Shown here: one piece after another, positions 43,604 to 50,954 of the stretch
Layout: every line of letters starts with the position of its first letter
Numbering within the stretch: position 1 is the stretch's first letter
From: CAYNZP01 sp964401835
Lineage (GTDB): Bacteria > Planctomycetota > Phycisphaerae > SM23-33
Reading direction: 5' to 3'
Length of the DNA: 64,000 bases
Assembly: GCA_964401835.1 (NCBI GenBank)
Contig: CAYNZP010000012.1
Span: forward strand, 33,502-97,501
Position numbers and translations under genes: made by a program
The notes under the pieces: model-generated
Database searches by the model: none
The model's input: only the letters and a program-made list of their open reading frames with translations
Told to the model about the DNA's origin: nothing

Positions 43604-44830
43604 ATGGTTTACGTCCTCATGTTTTTAATAGGATTGATTGGCGGCGGAATCTGTGTATTTTTGGCTTTGCAAGTAAAACGAAGAGAGCTAAGTGAACAGA
43701 AGAGCAAACAGGCCATTCAAACAATAAAGATTCGTGACGCTCTTGCGGAAATAAAAACAAAGCAAAGTGAATTTGATCAACACTCAGCCCAATTTGAAAA
43801 AGACAAGGAGGAGTTTGATTCCCGAGCTATCTCCTACAAGGAATTACAGGACGAAAATGCAATCCTGAAACACGACCTCCAAAACGTCGATGTAAACCTG
43901 CGAAAATTGCAGTTAGATAACGATCTTCAGCGTCAGAAACAAGTAACGCTTGATCAACGCATTAAAGAGTTGGGAAGCCGTTATATGAAGGAAAATGTCA
44001 AGTGGGTCGGCTCATCACTAACACCGAACAACTTCGTTGCATGCAAAAAACGGTTGCAGGATGTCATTGAGCGTTGCCGGGGAATAGACTTTGAAGTTTC
44101 TGAGTCGGAGGAGACCGAACTACTGGTAAGCTTGAAAGAGGATTTTGAAAAGATTGTCCGAACCGCTTTTGAACGTGAAGAACAGGCTCGCATCAAAGCT
44201 CAAATTCGTGAAGAACAGAAACTCGAAAAAGAAATTGAACGTGAACTCAAGCAGTTGGATCGCGAACGTGCTGCTGTTCAGGCTGCTTTAGATAGAGCTC
44301 TTGCGGAAGCTAAGGACCAACACAGTGAGGAAGTTGAACGCTTGAAAGCCAAGTTGGCCGAGGCTGAAGAAAGATCACAGCGTGCTGTCTCCCGTGCCCA
44401 AATGACTAAATCTGGTCATGTGTACGTTATTTCAAATATAGGCTCATTTGGGGAAGATGTGTTCAAGATTGGTATGACACGAAGACTTGAGCCAGAAGAC
44501 CGAGTAAAGGAACTCAGCAATGCATCGGTTCCTTTCCCATACGATGTTCACATGATGATTTCCAGTGACGACGCTCCTACACTTGAAAATACCCTTCATC
44601 GAGAACTCCACAAGGTGCGATTAAACAAGGTTAAACCTCGCAAAGAGTTTTTCAAAACTGGCATCGAAAAAATCCGAAAGATTGTTGAACAGAATCACGG
44701 TGAAGTGCAATATGTCGCTGCCCCGGAAGCCCTTCAATACCAGCAGAGCCTTGAAATGTCTGAAGAGGACTCAGAGTTCATTGAAAGCATATATGATGCA
44801 TTGGACGAGGAAAACCAAACTGTCTCATAA
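43604..44830 (+). CDS. Membrane-anchored coiled-coil protein with DUF4041 and GIY-YIG (T5orf172) domains
   Basis: The 408-residue protein begins with a membrane segment (VLMFLIGLIGGGICVFLALQV), followed by a coiled coil (about 28-125), a DUF4041-like domain (about 125-200), and a second highly charged coil (about 200-265). The last part is a GIY-YIG-type T5orf172 domain at about residues 268-360: GHVYVISNIGSFGEDVFKIG then MTRRLEPEDRVKEL and RKEFFKTG. The VYVI and FKIG strands are the GIY/YIG pair. The DUF4041 plus T5orf172 pairing occurs in phage and mobile islands. A DNA or RNA nuclease tethered to the membrane is the natural guess. GAAGGAG lies seven bases before the ATG. Confidence 0.85.
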   Translation: MVYVLMFLIGLIGGGICVFLALQVKRRELSEQKSKQAIQTIKIRDALAEIKTKQSEFDQHSAQFEKDKEEFDSRAISYKELQDENAILKHDLQNVDVNLRKLQLDNDLQRQKQVTLDQRIKELGSRYMKENVKWVGSSLTPNNFVACKKRLQDVIERCRGIDFEVSESEETELLVSLKEDFEKIVRTAFEREEQARIKAQIREEQKLEKEIERELKQLDRERAAVQAALDRALAEAKDQHSEEVERLKAKLAEAEERSQRAVSRAQMTKSGHVYVISNIGSFGEDVFKIGMTRRLEPEDRVKELSNASVPFPYDVHMMISSDDAPTLENTLHRELHKVRLNKVKPRKEFFKTGIEKIRKIVEQNHGEVQYVAAPEALQYQQSLEMSEEDSEFIESIYDALDEENQTVS

Positions 44831-44860
44831 GCGAGAAGAGTGGGACGCCTTGCGACAAAC

Positions 44861-44893
44861 CAAAAACGGCGACCCGTATTGGCCGCCGCTTTT
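44861..44893 (-). terminator. Terminator of rubrerythrin gene
   Basis: On the minus strand CGGCG pairs with CGCCG across 12 bases and is followed by TTTTT. On the plus strand, after the GIY-YIG gene, the same hairpin is followed by CTTTTG, so it may act in both directions. Confidence 0.65.
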
Positions 44894-44918
44894 GATTTAG
44901 TGTCTGCAATTTTTTAAA

Positions 44919-45446
44919 TTAATCTTCGAAGCTCATATCTGCCGGCTCGAAGTATTCTCTGGGGTGTTTGCAGCACGGGCACTTTGCCGGCGGCTCGGAA
45001 GCTTCAACGGCAAAGCCGCAAACGCTGCATTTCCAGGTAATCGGCTTTTCGCGCTTATAGACGGTTCCGCTTTCTACCATAGCCAGCAGCTTTTTGTACT
45101 TTTCGGCGTGACGTTCCTCGATCTTGGCTATCTGCTTGAACAGATTGGCGGCTTCCTTTTCACCCTCTTCCTCGGCTTCTTTGGCGAATGTCGGGTACAT
45201 CGTTATCGTTTCGTAGGTTTCGCCTTCGATGGCGGCTTTTAGGTTGGCGGCTGTGTCGCTGATGCCGCCGAGCAGTGAAAATTCGTCCTTGGCGTGACGC
45301 TTTTCGTTGTCGGCTGCCTCTTCGAATATCTTGGCGATATAGTTAAAGCCTTCCTTGCGCGCGACCTTGGCAAAATAGGTGTACTTGTTGCGAGCCTGAG
45401 ACTCACCTGCAAAAGCAGCCTTGAGATTTTCTTGCGTCTTCGACAT
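44919..45446 (-). CDS. Rubrerythrin
   Basis: The 175-residue protein reduces peroxide in anaerobes. The N-terminal four-helix diiron domain carries the E-x2-H repeats (AAFAGESQARNKY, EEAADNEKRHA, EAAIEGETYE-like and IAKIEERHAEKY). The C-terminal rubredoxin-like domain has CSVCG and CPCC, with KHPREYFE at the end. GAAAGGA precedes the ATG by nine bases. Its presence supports an anaerobic lifestyle. The gene stands alone, with a terminator of its own. Confidence 0.96.
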   Translation of the reverse strand: MSKTQENLKAAFAGESQARNKYTYFAKVARKEGFNYIAKIFEEAADNEKRHAKDEFSLLGGISDTAANLKAAIEGETYETITMYPTFAKEAEEEGEKEAANLFKQIAKIEERHAEKYKKLLAMVESGTVYKREKPITWKCSVCGFAVEASEPPAKCPCCKHPREYFEPADMSFED

Positions 45447-45592
45447 CGTTCGTAATCCTTTCGTTCAAGAGCCCCTAAGATTCTAAACCTTATGAAATCA
45501 AATTTTCCGTTACTTTAGCATAGGCGCCCAAACGAATAAACTCACCTTTAAGTATTAAAAATTTTCGTTTTTGGTTTTTCGTGGCGTTAGGA

Positions 45593-46504
45593 TTATTCTT
45601 TGTGTTCTTTTCTGATATCCACCCACCGGGGATAGTAAATGTAATCAACACGCCCGACGATATCGCTTAGTGGGACGGGGCCAAAATCCCTGCTATCTTC
45701 GGATTTGTTTCGGTTATCGCCCAATATAAAACAATGGCCATTAGGGACGATTGTTTCAGGGAAATTGCCGGCTGATTGGGAATCTTCAACCGATGCAAGA
45801 AAGATTTGATATTTAGCTGAACTATTCGTTTCTAGGAAGATTTCCCCGGCATCGCCGTTCCCATAATCGTCAATTTTATCTGCTTCCAGCTTTCTGCCAT
45901 TGATTAAAAGCCGGTTACCCTTTATTTCTACCGTATCTCCGGCAAGTGCGACTATCCGTTTGACATTGAACTGATGCCGTTTGTTCGGATTAACGAAAAC
46001 CACGATGTCACCCCTTCGAACCGGCTGACTGTCATAAACAACCTTGTTGGCCAATATTTTTTCGTTGTAATGGATCGTTGGATACATGCTTTTGGATGGT
46101 ACGTAGAATGCCTCGATAATTCCCGCACGGATATGCAGGGCTCCGGCGACGCTTATCGGGAACGGTATGAGAATCAATATGAGGTAAACCCACCAGCGAT
46201 TGTAGTCTTTCAGTACATAATTTGAGCTGGCCCTTTTGGCAATTCGCCGGGCATCAAAGATAGCATAAATCCATATTGCAAAACCCGCTATAGTCGCACT
46301 TATTCCTATCAATCGGTATCCCAGCGCAAGGGGTAACATTCCAAGAAGCCCCGGCACGCCAAGAATTGCATACAGGAAGAATAACACAAGCCCCTTACCA
46401 AATCTTCCGCAGTAGATATGACCCAGACCTGCAGTTAAAAAGGATAACAACACGGCAATTATGGGCCTTCTTTGTTTGATTCGTCCGGTTTCTGTTATTT
46501 CCAT
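45593..46504 (-). CDS. lepB: Signal peptidase I with N-terminal membrane extension
   Basis: The 303-residue protein cleaves secretory signal peptides outside the membrane. The catalytic serine is residue 139 in PSKSMYPT and the general-base lysine is 182 in FNVKRIVALAGD; GDNRNKSEDSRDFGPV is the conserved C-terminal block. Ahead of the usual anchor (YLILILIPFPISVAGAL) are about 100 extra residues with three more membrane segments (for example IIAVLLSFLTAGLGHIYCG), resembling TM2-type domains. I start it at ATG 46504, with AAAGGGGA upstream. It is two bases from the small membrane protein, downstream of an ECF sigma factor, so it belongs to that operon. Confidence 0.93.
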   Translation of the reverse strand: MEITETGRIKQRRPIIAVLLSFLTAGLGHIYCGRFGKGLVLFFLYAILGVPGLLGMLPLALGYRLIGISATIAGFAIWIYAIFDARRIAKRASSNYVLKDYNRWWVYLILILIPFPISVAGALHIRAGIIEAFYVPSKSMYPTIHYNEKILANKVVYDSQPVRRGDIVVFVNPNKRHQFNVKRIVALAGDTVEIKGNRLLINGRKLEADKIDDYGNGDAGEIFLETNSSAKYQIFLASVEDSQSAGNFPETIVPNGHCFILGDNRNKSEDSRDFGPVPLSDIVGRVDYIYYPRWVDIRKEHKE

Positions 46505-46505
46505 G

Positions 46506-46751
46506 CTAGTTCCCCTTTCCGGCTGTAGCCAGGATAAGTGCAATTGGGATAAACCTAAGTACCACCGCCACTAGAAGCACTGCTGCGGCAGCTGCCCGAA
46601 AAGACCAGACCTGCCGCCTGCGTCTTGGGTGAGGTTCAGATTGCGAATGTGCTGACGACAAAACACGTTCGCGTAAATCCTCCGACGGCCCTGCTGGAAG
46701 GTAATTTCTTAGAAGCTGCTCTATTTCGTTGTAATATTCGTTTTCAGTCAT
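46506..46751 (-). CDS. Small membrane protein, possible anti-sigma factor
   Basis: The 81-residue protein has an acidic N-terminal half (MTENEYYNEIEQLLRNYLP) and a single membrane segment near the end (AAAAAVLLVAVVLRFIPIALIL), preceded by RRRR. This is the layout of small anti-sigma factors, but it lacks the H-x3-C-x2-C zinc motif. Its position immediately after the ECF sigma gene supports an anti-sigma role. GGAGG is nine bases before the ATG at 46751; the sigma stop overlaps just after that ATG. It is followed two bases later by lepB. Confidence 0.72.
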   Translation of the reverse strand: MTENEYYNEIEQLLRNYLPAGPSEDLRERVLSSAHSQSEPHPRRRRQVWSFRAAAAAVLLVAVVLRFIPIALILATAGKGN

Positions 46752-47310
46752 TTTCATAGCCCTCCATCCTGCAATACGACGCCAGGTGATGGCGGAGTTT
46801 ATCAATTGCATAACGGTAACGACTTGCTGCAGTGTTGATTGAAATATCCAAATCACTGGCGATTTGCTTAAACGACATTTGTTCATAGACCTTCATATAT
46901 ATAATTTCACGCTGCTCAGCCGGCAGTGAATGGATTGCCTCTTCGAGAACCTGTCGCTCTTCCTCGTTTGAAACTTCCTGATCTGCAGCCTCGAGAATTG
47001 CTGCTGACTCAAGGGCTGTTTTGTCATTATTAATTCGTTTGCGAAGAATCCTGTAGGATTCATTTCTCACTGCATTCCGCAGATAACCGTTAAAGGAGGT
47101 TATTTCCGAAATCCCCTTGCCACTGGCAACAAGTTTGACAAAAGTCTGGTGCACAGCATCTTCAGCTGCTGAGTGGTCAGCCAGTATCATCAACGCGTAA
47201 CGGTATAATCCAGTTGCACAGGTGTCATAGATAGCTGCAAGCCATACGTTTGTTTCGGCACGGCATCTTCCTTCTTGTTGCCTGTTATTTTCTGGCTGGG
47301 GGTTTTCCAT
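46744..47310 (-). CDS. ECF-type RNA polymerase sigma factor
   Basis: The protein of about 188 residues has region 2 (YALMILADHSAAEDAVHQTFVKL, shown in part: HSAAEDAVHQTFVKL; then FNGYLRNAVRNESYR) and region 4 (QREIIYMKVYEQMSFKQIA and ISINTAASRYRYAIDKLR). There is no region 3, as in ECF factors. The start is uncertain: ATG at 47310 (MENPQPEN) or at 47337 (MWRGSN); neither has a clear Shine-Dalgarno. It heads an operon with the small membrane protein and lepB. Such factors respond to envelope state, which fits control of a signal peptidase. Confidence 0.88.
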   Translation of the reverse strand: MENPQPENNRQQEGRCRAETNVWLAAIYDTCATGLYRYALMILADHSAAEDAVHQTFVKLVASGKGISEITSFNGYLRNAVRNESYRILRKRINNDKTALESAAILEAADQEVSNEEERQVLEEAIHSLPAEQREIIYMKVYEQMSFKQIASDLDISINTAASRYRYAIDKLRHHLASYCRMEGYEND

Positions 47311-47415
47311 GTTTCGTATATTAGACCCGCGCCACATTTGTTTTTGTCTAACAAAATTATTTTGGCGGAGATTCGAGCGTAGGAAAAAACCAGCTGAAAT
47401 TTCCAGTCAGGGGGA

Positions 47416-47486
47416 GGCTGGGCCAAGCGAAACGCGGCCCACCTTTAGCAGATTATCCAACGCGAGCAATTAATTGCTCACCCTAC
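47416..47486. repeat. Palindromic intergenic repeat (REP/MITE-like)
   Basis: Two perfect or near-perfect palindromes lie 20 bases apart: TGGGCC paired with GGCCCA around a 12-base centre (47419-47441) and GAGCAATTAATTGCTC (47464-47479), followed by CACCCTAC. The combination resembles the dispersed palindromic elements found in multiple copies in some genomes; only one copy is visible here. Confidence 0.45.
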
Positions 47487-47499
47487 TAACTTGATAACA

Positions 47500-47970
47500 T
47501 TAGAGGTTATCATATTCATGCCATACGATGCGTTTGCATTCGATGCTCATGCTTGAAAATATTTGCAGTTCTTGAATAGCAATACCCTTTGGGATATCAG
47601 GCCAAAACCTAACTTCCACACTCGGGTCACCTTGTCCGTATGCACCACCTATTATACTTGACTCCCAAGTCTGCCCATTACTCGCAAGAGCTTTGACAAC
47701 AAGTGAGGCTCTGCGACCGTCGGAAAACTTAATATCTTTCCATGGCGGACCCACCTCCCAAGAACCATCTATATTCAAGAGAATTGATGCAGTCCTTTTA
47801 TGCCGTAACAACGGAGGTTCGAAGCTGAGTTGCAAGCCCTCGGTATCGATAATTGTCTCTTTGTCCAACAAAACACGATCCTCAGTCTCGGAACTGCAAG
47901 AAGAAAGCAGTGCAGATAAGACAAAAATCAATAAGAAGCTACATAAACCTGAGCTAAAATTTATATGCAT
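47500..47970 (-). CDS. Lipoprotein of unknown function
   Basis: The 156-residue protein has a lipoprotein signal ending in LLSSC (cysteine 25). The mature part looks like one beta-rich domain, including LQLSFEPPLLRHKR, SILLNIDGSWEVGPPW and VEVRFWPDIPKG. I do not recognise the family. AGGAG is six bases before the ATG, inside the stop region of the upstream remnant, whose TAG is nine bases away. This tight spacing suggests the lipoprotein followed a larger gene in one operon, as an immunity-type or accessory protein might. Confidence 0.72.
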   Translation of the reverse strand: MHINFSSGLCSFLLIFVLSALLSSCSSETEDRVLLDKETIIDTEGLQLSFEPPLLRHKRTASILLNIDGSWEVGPPWKDIKFSDGRRASLVVKALASNGQTWESSIIGGAYGQGDPSVEVRFWPDIPKGIAIQELQIFSSMSIECKRIVWHEYDNL

Positions 47971-47979
47971 GATACACTC

Positions 47980-48117
47980 CTAGTTTACACCCGTTGTACC
48001 TTTGTTCGGCCCATATGTATGTTCTGGAACCTTACCTTTGAGGCAACATCTCTTCTTGGCGTGAATAACCCAATCACCACAGTTGTTATTTATAAAATGA
48101 TATGGCAGATACCCCAT
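47980..48117 (-). pseudogene. Remnant of a larger gene, 45 codons with an NCGDW motif
   Basis: The minus-strand frame from ATG 48117 encodes 45 residues beginning MGYLPYHFINNNCGDWV and ending HTYGPNKGTTGVN. A stop lies two codons upstream and there is no Shine-Dalgarno. YHFINNNCGDWV resembles the catalytic N-C-x-x-W stretch at the end of papain/LRAT-like or RHS-associated C-terminal domains. The frame ends nine bases before the lipoprotein start. It is best read as the 3' end of a decayed gene that once preceded the lipoprotein. Confidence 0.45.
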
Positions 48118-48142
48118 TAATTATATTTATAAACGGAAAGAA

Positions 48143-48164
48143 CACGGCTTACAAGCAAGCCGTG
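48143..48164. repeat. Perfect palindrome in the manC upstream region
   Basis: CACGGCTT pairs with AAGCCGTG around a six-base centre. It is followed by CCACCC and no T run. With the palindromes at 47416-47486 it flanks the lipoprotein and the remnant gene. Confidence 0.55.
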
Positions 48165-48439
48165 CCACCCTCCAATTAATAATTGCCAGATAAGAGTCCT
48201 TGCTTATTTGTTCACTGCATCAAAAAACTCAAAAATTTCTTTTCATGGCCCGGCCGGGGTTTAGGCCGTGCGGTTCAATTTTTCGTTACCCCTTTGCGCG
48301 CGAAGTGCTGGCTTGGGCGGGTATATATGGAAGGGTTGTGCCTTCCCGAATTTTTCAGAAAATTTCGTTTTTTGACAATTTAATAAGCGACATCTAGCCC
48401 AGGTACTTATCCTGCAAACATTTATGCCATTTTGAAACT

Positions 48440-48547
48440 TGTCAGAATTGGGCAGAACTGGGCAGTATTGGGCACAATTGGGCAGAACTGGGCAGCTTTG
48501 GGCAGAATCGGGCAGCTTTGGGCAGTTTCGGGCAGCTTTCGGCAGGT
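48440..48547. repeat. Ten-base tandem repeat, about 10-11 copies
   Basis: Units start every ten bases from 48450 to 48540: GGGCAGAACT, GGGCAGTATT, GGGCACAATT, GGGCAGAACT, GGGCAGCTTT, GGGCAGAATC, GGGCAGCTTT, GGGCAGTTTC, GGGCAGCTTT and a degenerate CGGCAGGTGA. A degenerate GTCAGAATT unit precedes them. The first six bases are nearly constant and the last four vary. The period equals about one turn of the DNA helix. Confidence 0.93.
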
Positions 48548-48723
48548 GAGGCCATTTGTATGTTGGCACTTGTGTCTTATTGTCTTTTTGAGGTTGAAGT
48601 TTGGTATTACTTAGTGCATTCTCTGAGGAATCCTTTGTTTTTTGCCAAAAATTTGTCAAGAGATTGGCAAAGAGTTGTCGTAATTAATAAGAAGAACATT
48701 TTGAAAATTGTCTGGAGGACAAT

Positions 48724-49797
48724 ATGAGATACGCCGTGATTATGGCTGGCGGAGCCGGCCGAAGGCTTTGGCCGTTAAGTAGAAACAACAGACCCAAACA
48801 GTTGCTGCCACTTCTTGGCGGCAAGAATCTGCTCCAGATTTCCGTTGAGCGGCTTGCGGGTATTTTCGATAACGAAAACATCTTCATCATCACCAATGCC
48901 GAGTACGCCGACCTGGTAGTCAAGGCCCTGCCGCAGCTGCCGCCGGAAAATATAATCGGCGAACCGGAAGGCCGAGACACCGCCAGCGCCGTCGCACTGG
49001 CAGCTGAAGTGCTGGCCGGTAAAGACGAAAACGCAACCATGTCGGTCTACACAGCCGACCATGTCATCACGCCGCAAAACTTATTTGTCGATGCGGTCGG
49101 TGCAGCCTGCGAAGTCGCCGAAAAGAACCCCGATGCACTGGTTACCTTCGGCATCAAGCCGACATTCCCGCACACCGGGCTTGGTTATATTCACTGCGGA
49201 CAGCAGGCCGGCGACCTTGCGTTCGAAGTGCTGGGTTTCAAGGAAAAGCCCGACCACCCAACAGCCCGGCAGTATGTCGAAAGCGGTGAGTATTTCTGGA
49301 ACAGCGGCATGTTCGTCTGGACACTCGGCGCGATACGTAGCTGCATGGAAAAGTTCGTGCCCGAGACCAAGAAGAAGCTCGAGCCGATAAGTCAGGCTGT
49401 CAGGGAAGGCAAGGATTACAAAGGTATTCTCGCTGAAGTTTATCCGACCCTTGAAAAGATAAGCATCGACTACGCCGTGATGGAAAAGGCCGAGAAGGTC
49501 ATGATGGTCGAGCTGAAATGCCAGTGGCTGGATGTCGGCTATTGGCCGGCGTTGGAAAACGTCACAAAACTCGACGAAGCCGACAACGCCATCGTAGCCG
49601 AAAACGCGGTCGTGCTGGACGGGAACCGAAACGTAATCGTCTCAAGTGACGACCATCTGCTCGCGGTAGTCGGCATGGACGACTGCATTGTGGTCCACTC
49701 AGATGACGCGACGCTGGTCTGTAATAAAGCCGATTCGCAGCGGCTTAAGGAGCTGGTGGCCGAACTTCAGAACAAGTATGGGGAAAAGTATTCCTAG
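48724..49797 (+). CDS. manC: Mannose-1-phosphate guanylyltransferase
   Basis: The 357-residue enzyme makes GDP-mannose from GTP and mannose-1-phosphate. The nucleotidyltransferase signature MAGGAGRRLWPLSRNNRPKQ is at the N-terminus, followed by EPEGRDTASAVALAA, YTADHVI, FKEKPD, WNSGMFVW and, near the end, ISIDYAVMEKAEKV and WLDVGYW. There is no C-terminal isomerase domain, so it is single-function. GDP-mannose feeds capsule, exopolysaccharide or glycoprotein synthesis, matching the sugar genes at 19.4-26.5 kb. GGAGG lies six bases before the ATG. It is followed 19 bases later by ruvX. Confidence 0.95.
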   Translation: MRYAVIMAGGAGRRLWPLSRNNRPKQLLPLLGGKNLLQISVERLAGIFDNENIFIITNAEYADLVVKALPQLPPENIIGEPEGRDTASAVALAAEVLAGKDENATMSVYTADHVITPQNLFVDAVGAACEVAEKNPDALVTFGIKPTFPHTGLGYIHCGQQAGDLAFEVLGFKEKPDHPTARQYVESGEYFWNSGMFVWTLGAIRSCMEKFVPETKKKLEPISQAVREGKDYKGILAEVYPTLEKISIDYAVMEKAEKVMMVELKCQWLDVGYWPALENVTKLDEADNAIVAENAVVLDGNRNVIVSSDDHLLAVVGMDDCIVVHSDDATLVCNKADSQRLKELVAELQNKYGEKYS

Positions 49798-49816
49798 GAA
49801 AGTTTCCGGGTGTTAA

Positions 49817-50260
49817 ATGGGCCGCTGGCTTGGAATCGATCACGGCACTAAGCGGATAGGCATAGCCGTCGGGGGCACGGGTGAGAGCTTCGCCTCCCCC
49901 CTCGAAGTTATCCCAGCTGAACCTGAAGACCAAGCCATCCTGCGAATTCTTGAACTCGCACGGGAATATAATGCTGAAGGTATCGTCGTTGGCTGGCCGA
50001 TTAACATGGACGACACGGAAGGTCCGCAGGCCAAACTCGCCCGCCAGATGGCATTGAATTTATCTGAGGCGACGGCTCTGGATGTCAGGCTTTACGACGA
50101 GCGGCTGAGCAGTTTCGCTGCCGATGAAAAACTGGCTGGTACGCTCACACGCAAAAAAAGAAGGCAGCGCCAGGATGCATTAGCTGCCTCGCATATCCTT
50201 CAGGACTTCCTCGGCACCGACGGGCCAAAAAACGCCATCAGGCCTGAGCAAATCAAGTAA
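49817..50260 (+). CDS. ruvX: Putative Holliday junction resolvase RuvX/YqgF
   Basis: The 147-residue protein is a YqgF-family RNase H-fold nuclease. The first catalytic aspartate is in WLGIDHGTKRIGIA, the block VVGWPINMDDTEGPQA follows (G-x-P motif), and YDERLSSFAADEKL carries the D-E-R-x-S-S/T motif. The family acts in 16S rRNA processing and possibly in recombination. Length is normal. The likely ribosome-binding site is GGGTG, seven bases before the ATG. It shares the strand with manC and is separated from the convergent FHA gene by a terminator. Confidence 0.93.
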   Translation: MGRWLGIDHGTKRIGIAVGGTGESFASPLEVIPAEPEDQAILRILELAREYNAEGIVVGWPINMDDTEGPQAKLARQMALNLSEATALDVRLYDERLSSFAADEKLAGTLTRKKRRQRQDALAASHILQDFLGTDGPKNAIRPEQIK

Positions 50261-50261
50261 G

Positions 50262-50301
50262 CAAAAAAAGCGGAAGAGCCTTTCAAAAAAGAAACTCTTC
50301 C
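50262..50301 (-). terminator. Terminator of the FHA gene
   Basis: On the minus strand GGAAGAG pairs with CTCTTCC, with an inner GTTTC/GAAAG extension around TTTTTT, followed by GCTTTTTTTG. It lies about 36 bases past the FHA stop codon. Confidence 0.8.
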
Positions 50302-50336
50302 ACGCAATGAAAATTCAATTTTAAAAAGCAGGAAAC

Positions 50337-50867
50337 CTATTTGGCCTCATCATCAATATCGAATGTTTCGTCATCGATTAGGTCTTCAAGGGCCGAGAGA
50401 GGATCGGAATCATCTATTTGTTCCGCTTCATCTCCTTCTTCGGCTTCCTCTATGACTGTATCGAGCGGACTTGAGTTGGGGCCGGTCACTTCATCCGCAA
50501 AATTGATTTCTTCGGCTACGCGAGATTTCGAGGCAGCAACTACCGGTGAACTCACAGATTTAATTTCTTCAGGCTTGCCATCAATCTGGACCGTAAAAAC
50601 GACCGGGCCAATAATCAAGCGGTCGCCGGCTTCGAGCAATTCTTCTTCCACTCGCCGATTATTAACAAACGTCCCATTTGTGGAACCTGTATCATGGACA
50701 GTAACTTCATCCTGGCCTATGCTCAATTTGCAGTGGCTTCGAGACACGCTGGGAATCGGTATTGAAAGGTCACAGCTTTTTGCCCGGCCTAGGGTTACTG
50801 TAGCTTTTTGTAAAGGAAATTCTTTGCGTTTGCCATTCGGTTTGAAAAGAATAAGTTTGGCGTCCAT
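50337..50867 (-). CDS. FHA-domain protein
   Basis: The 176-residue protein has an N-terminal forkhead-associated domain: VTLGRAKSCDLSIPIPSVSRSHC (key parts GR and SRSHC) and HDTGSTNGTFVNNRRV. FHA domains bind phosphothreonine peptides. Beyond residue 100 it is a long acidic, low-complexity tail (EEAEEGDEAEQIDDSDPLSA). No catalytic domain is present. Its partner, a serine/threonine kinase substrate, is not in the window. GAGGG lies six bases before the ATG. Confidence 0.92.
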   Translation of the reverse strand: MDAKLILFKPNGKRKEFPLQKATVTLGRAKSCDLSIPIPSVSRSHCKLSIGQDEVTVHDTGSTNGTFVNNRRVEEELLEAGDRLIIGPVVFTVQIDGKPEEIKSVSSPVVAASKSRVAEEINFADEVTGPNSSPLDTVIEEAEEGDEAEQIDDSDPLSALEDLIDDETFDIDDEAK

Positions 50868-50954
50868 TTACTGCCCTCTTAACTAAAACTTCGACGTCTA
50901 ATAACTGGTTAACCAAACAAGATAAGCTAACCTCAAGAACTTATATTTTATAAA

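Larger units (their letters stand above)
48118..48723. other. Repeat-containing region upstream of manC
   Basis: About 600 bases without a supported gene. It contains a perfect hairpin at 48143-48164 and a ten-base tandem repeat at 48440-48547. Between them is a GC-rich stretch at 48240-48350 (CCGGCCGGGGTTTAGGCC and GCGCGCGAAG) unlike the AT-rich surroundings. The manC promoter should lie in the AT-rich last 170 bases. The frames seen in this area are by-products of the repeat. Confidence 0.5.

Noticed and set aside
48440..48547. CRISPR array
   Set aside because: The repeats are ten bases with four-base variable parts, far too short for CRISPR, and no cas genes are present.
48261..48659. A 132-codon minus-strand frame with repeated C-P-x-L-P-N words
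   Set aside because: The words come from translating the ten-base repeat at 48440-48547. Because ten is not a multiple of three, the frame cycles through three readings. There is no start signal.
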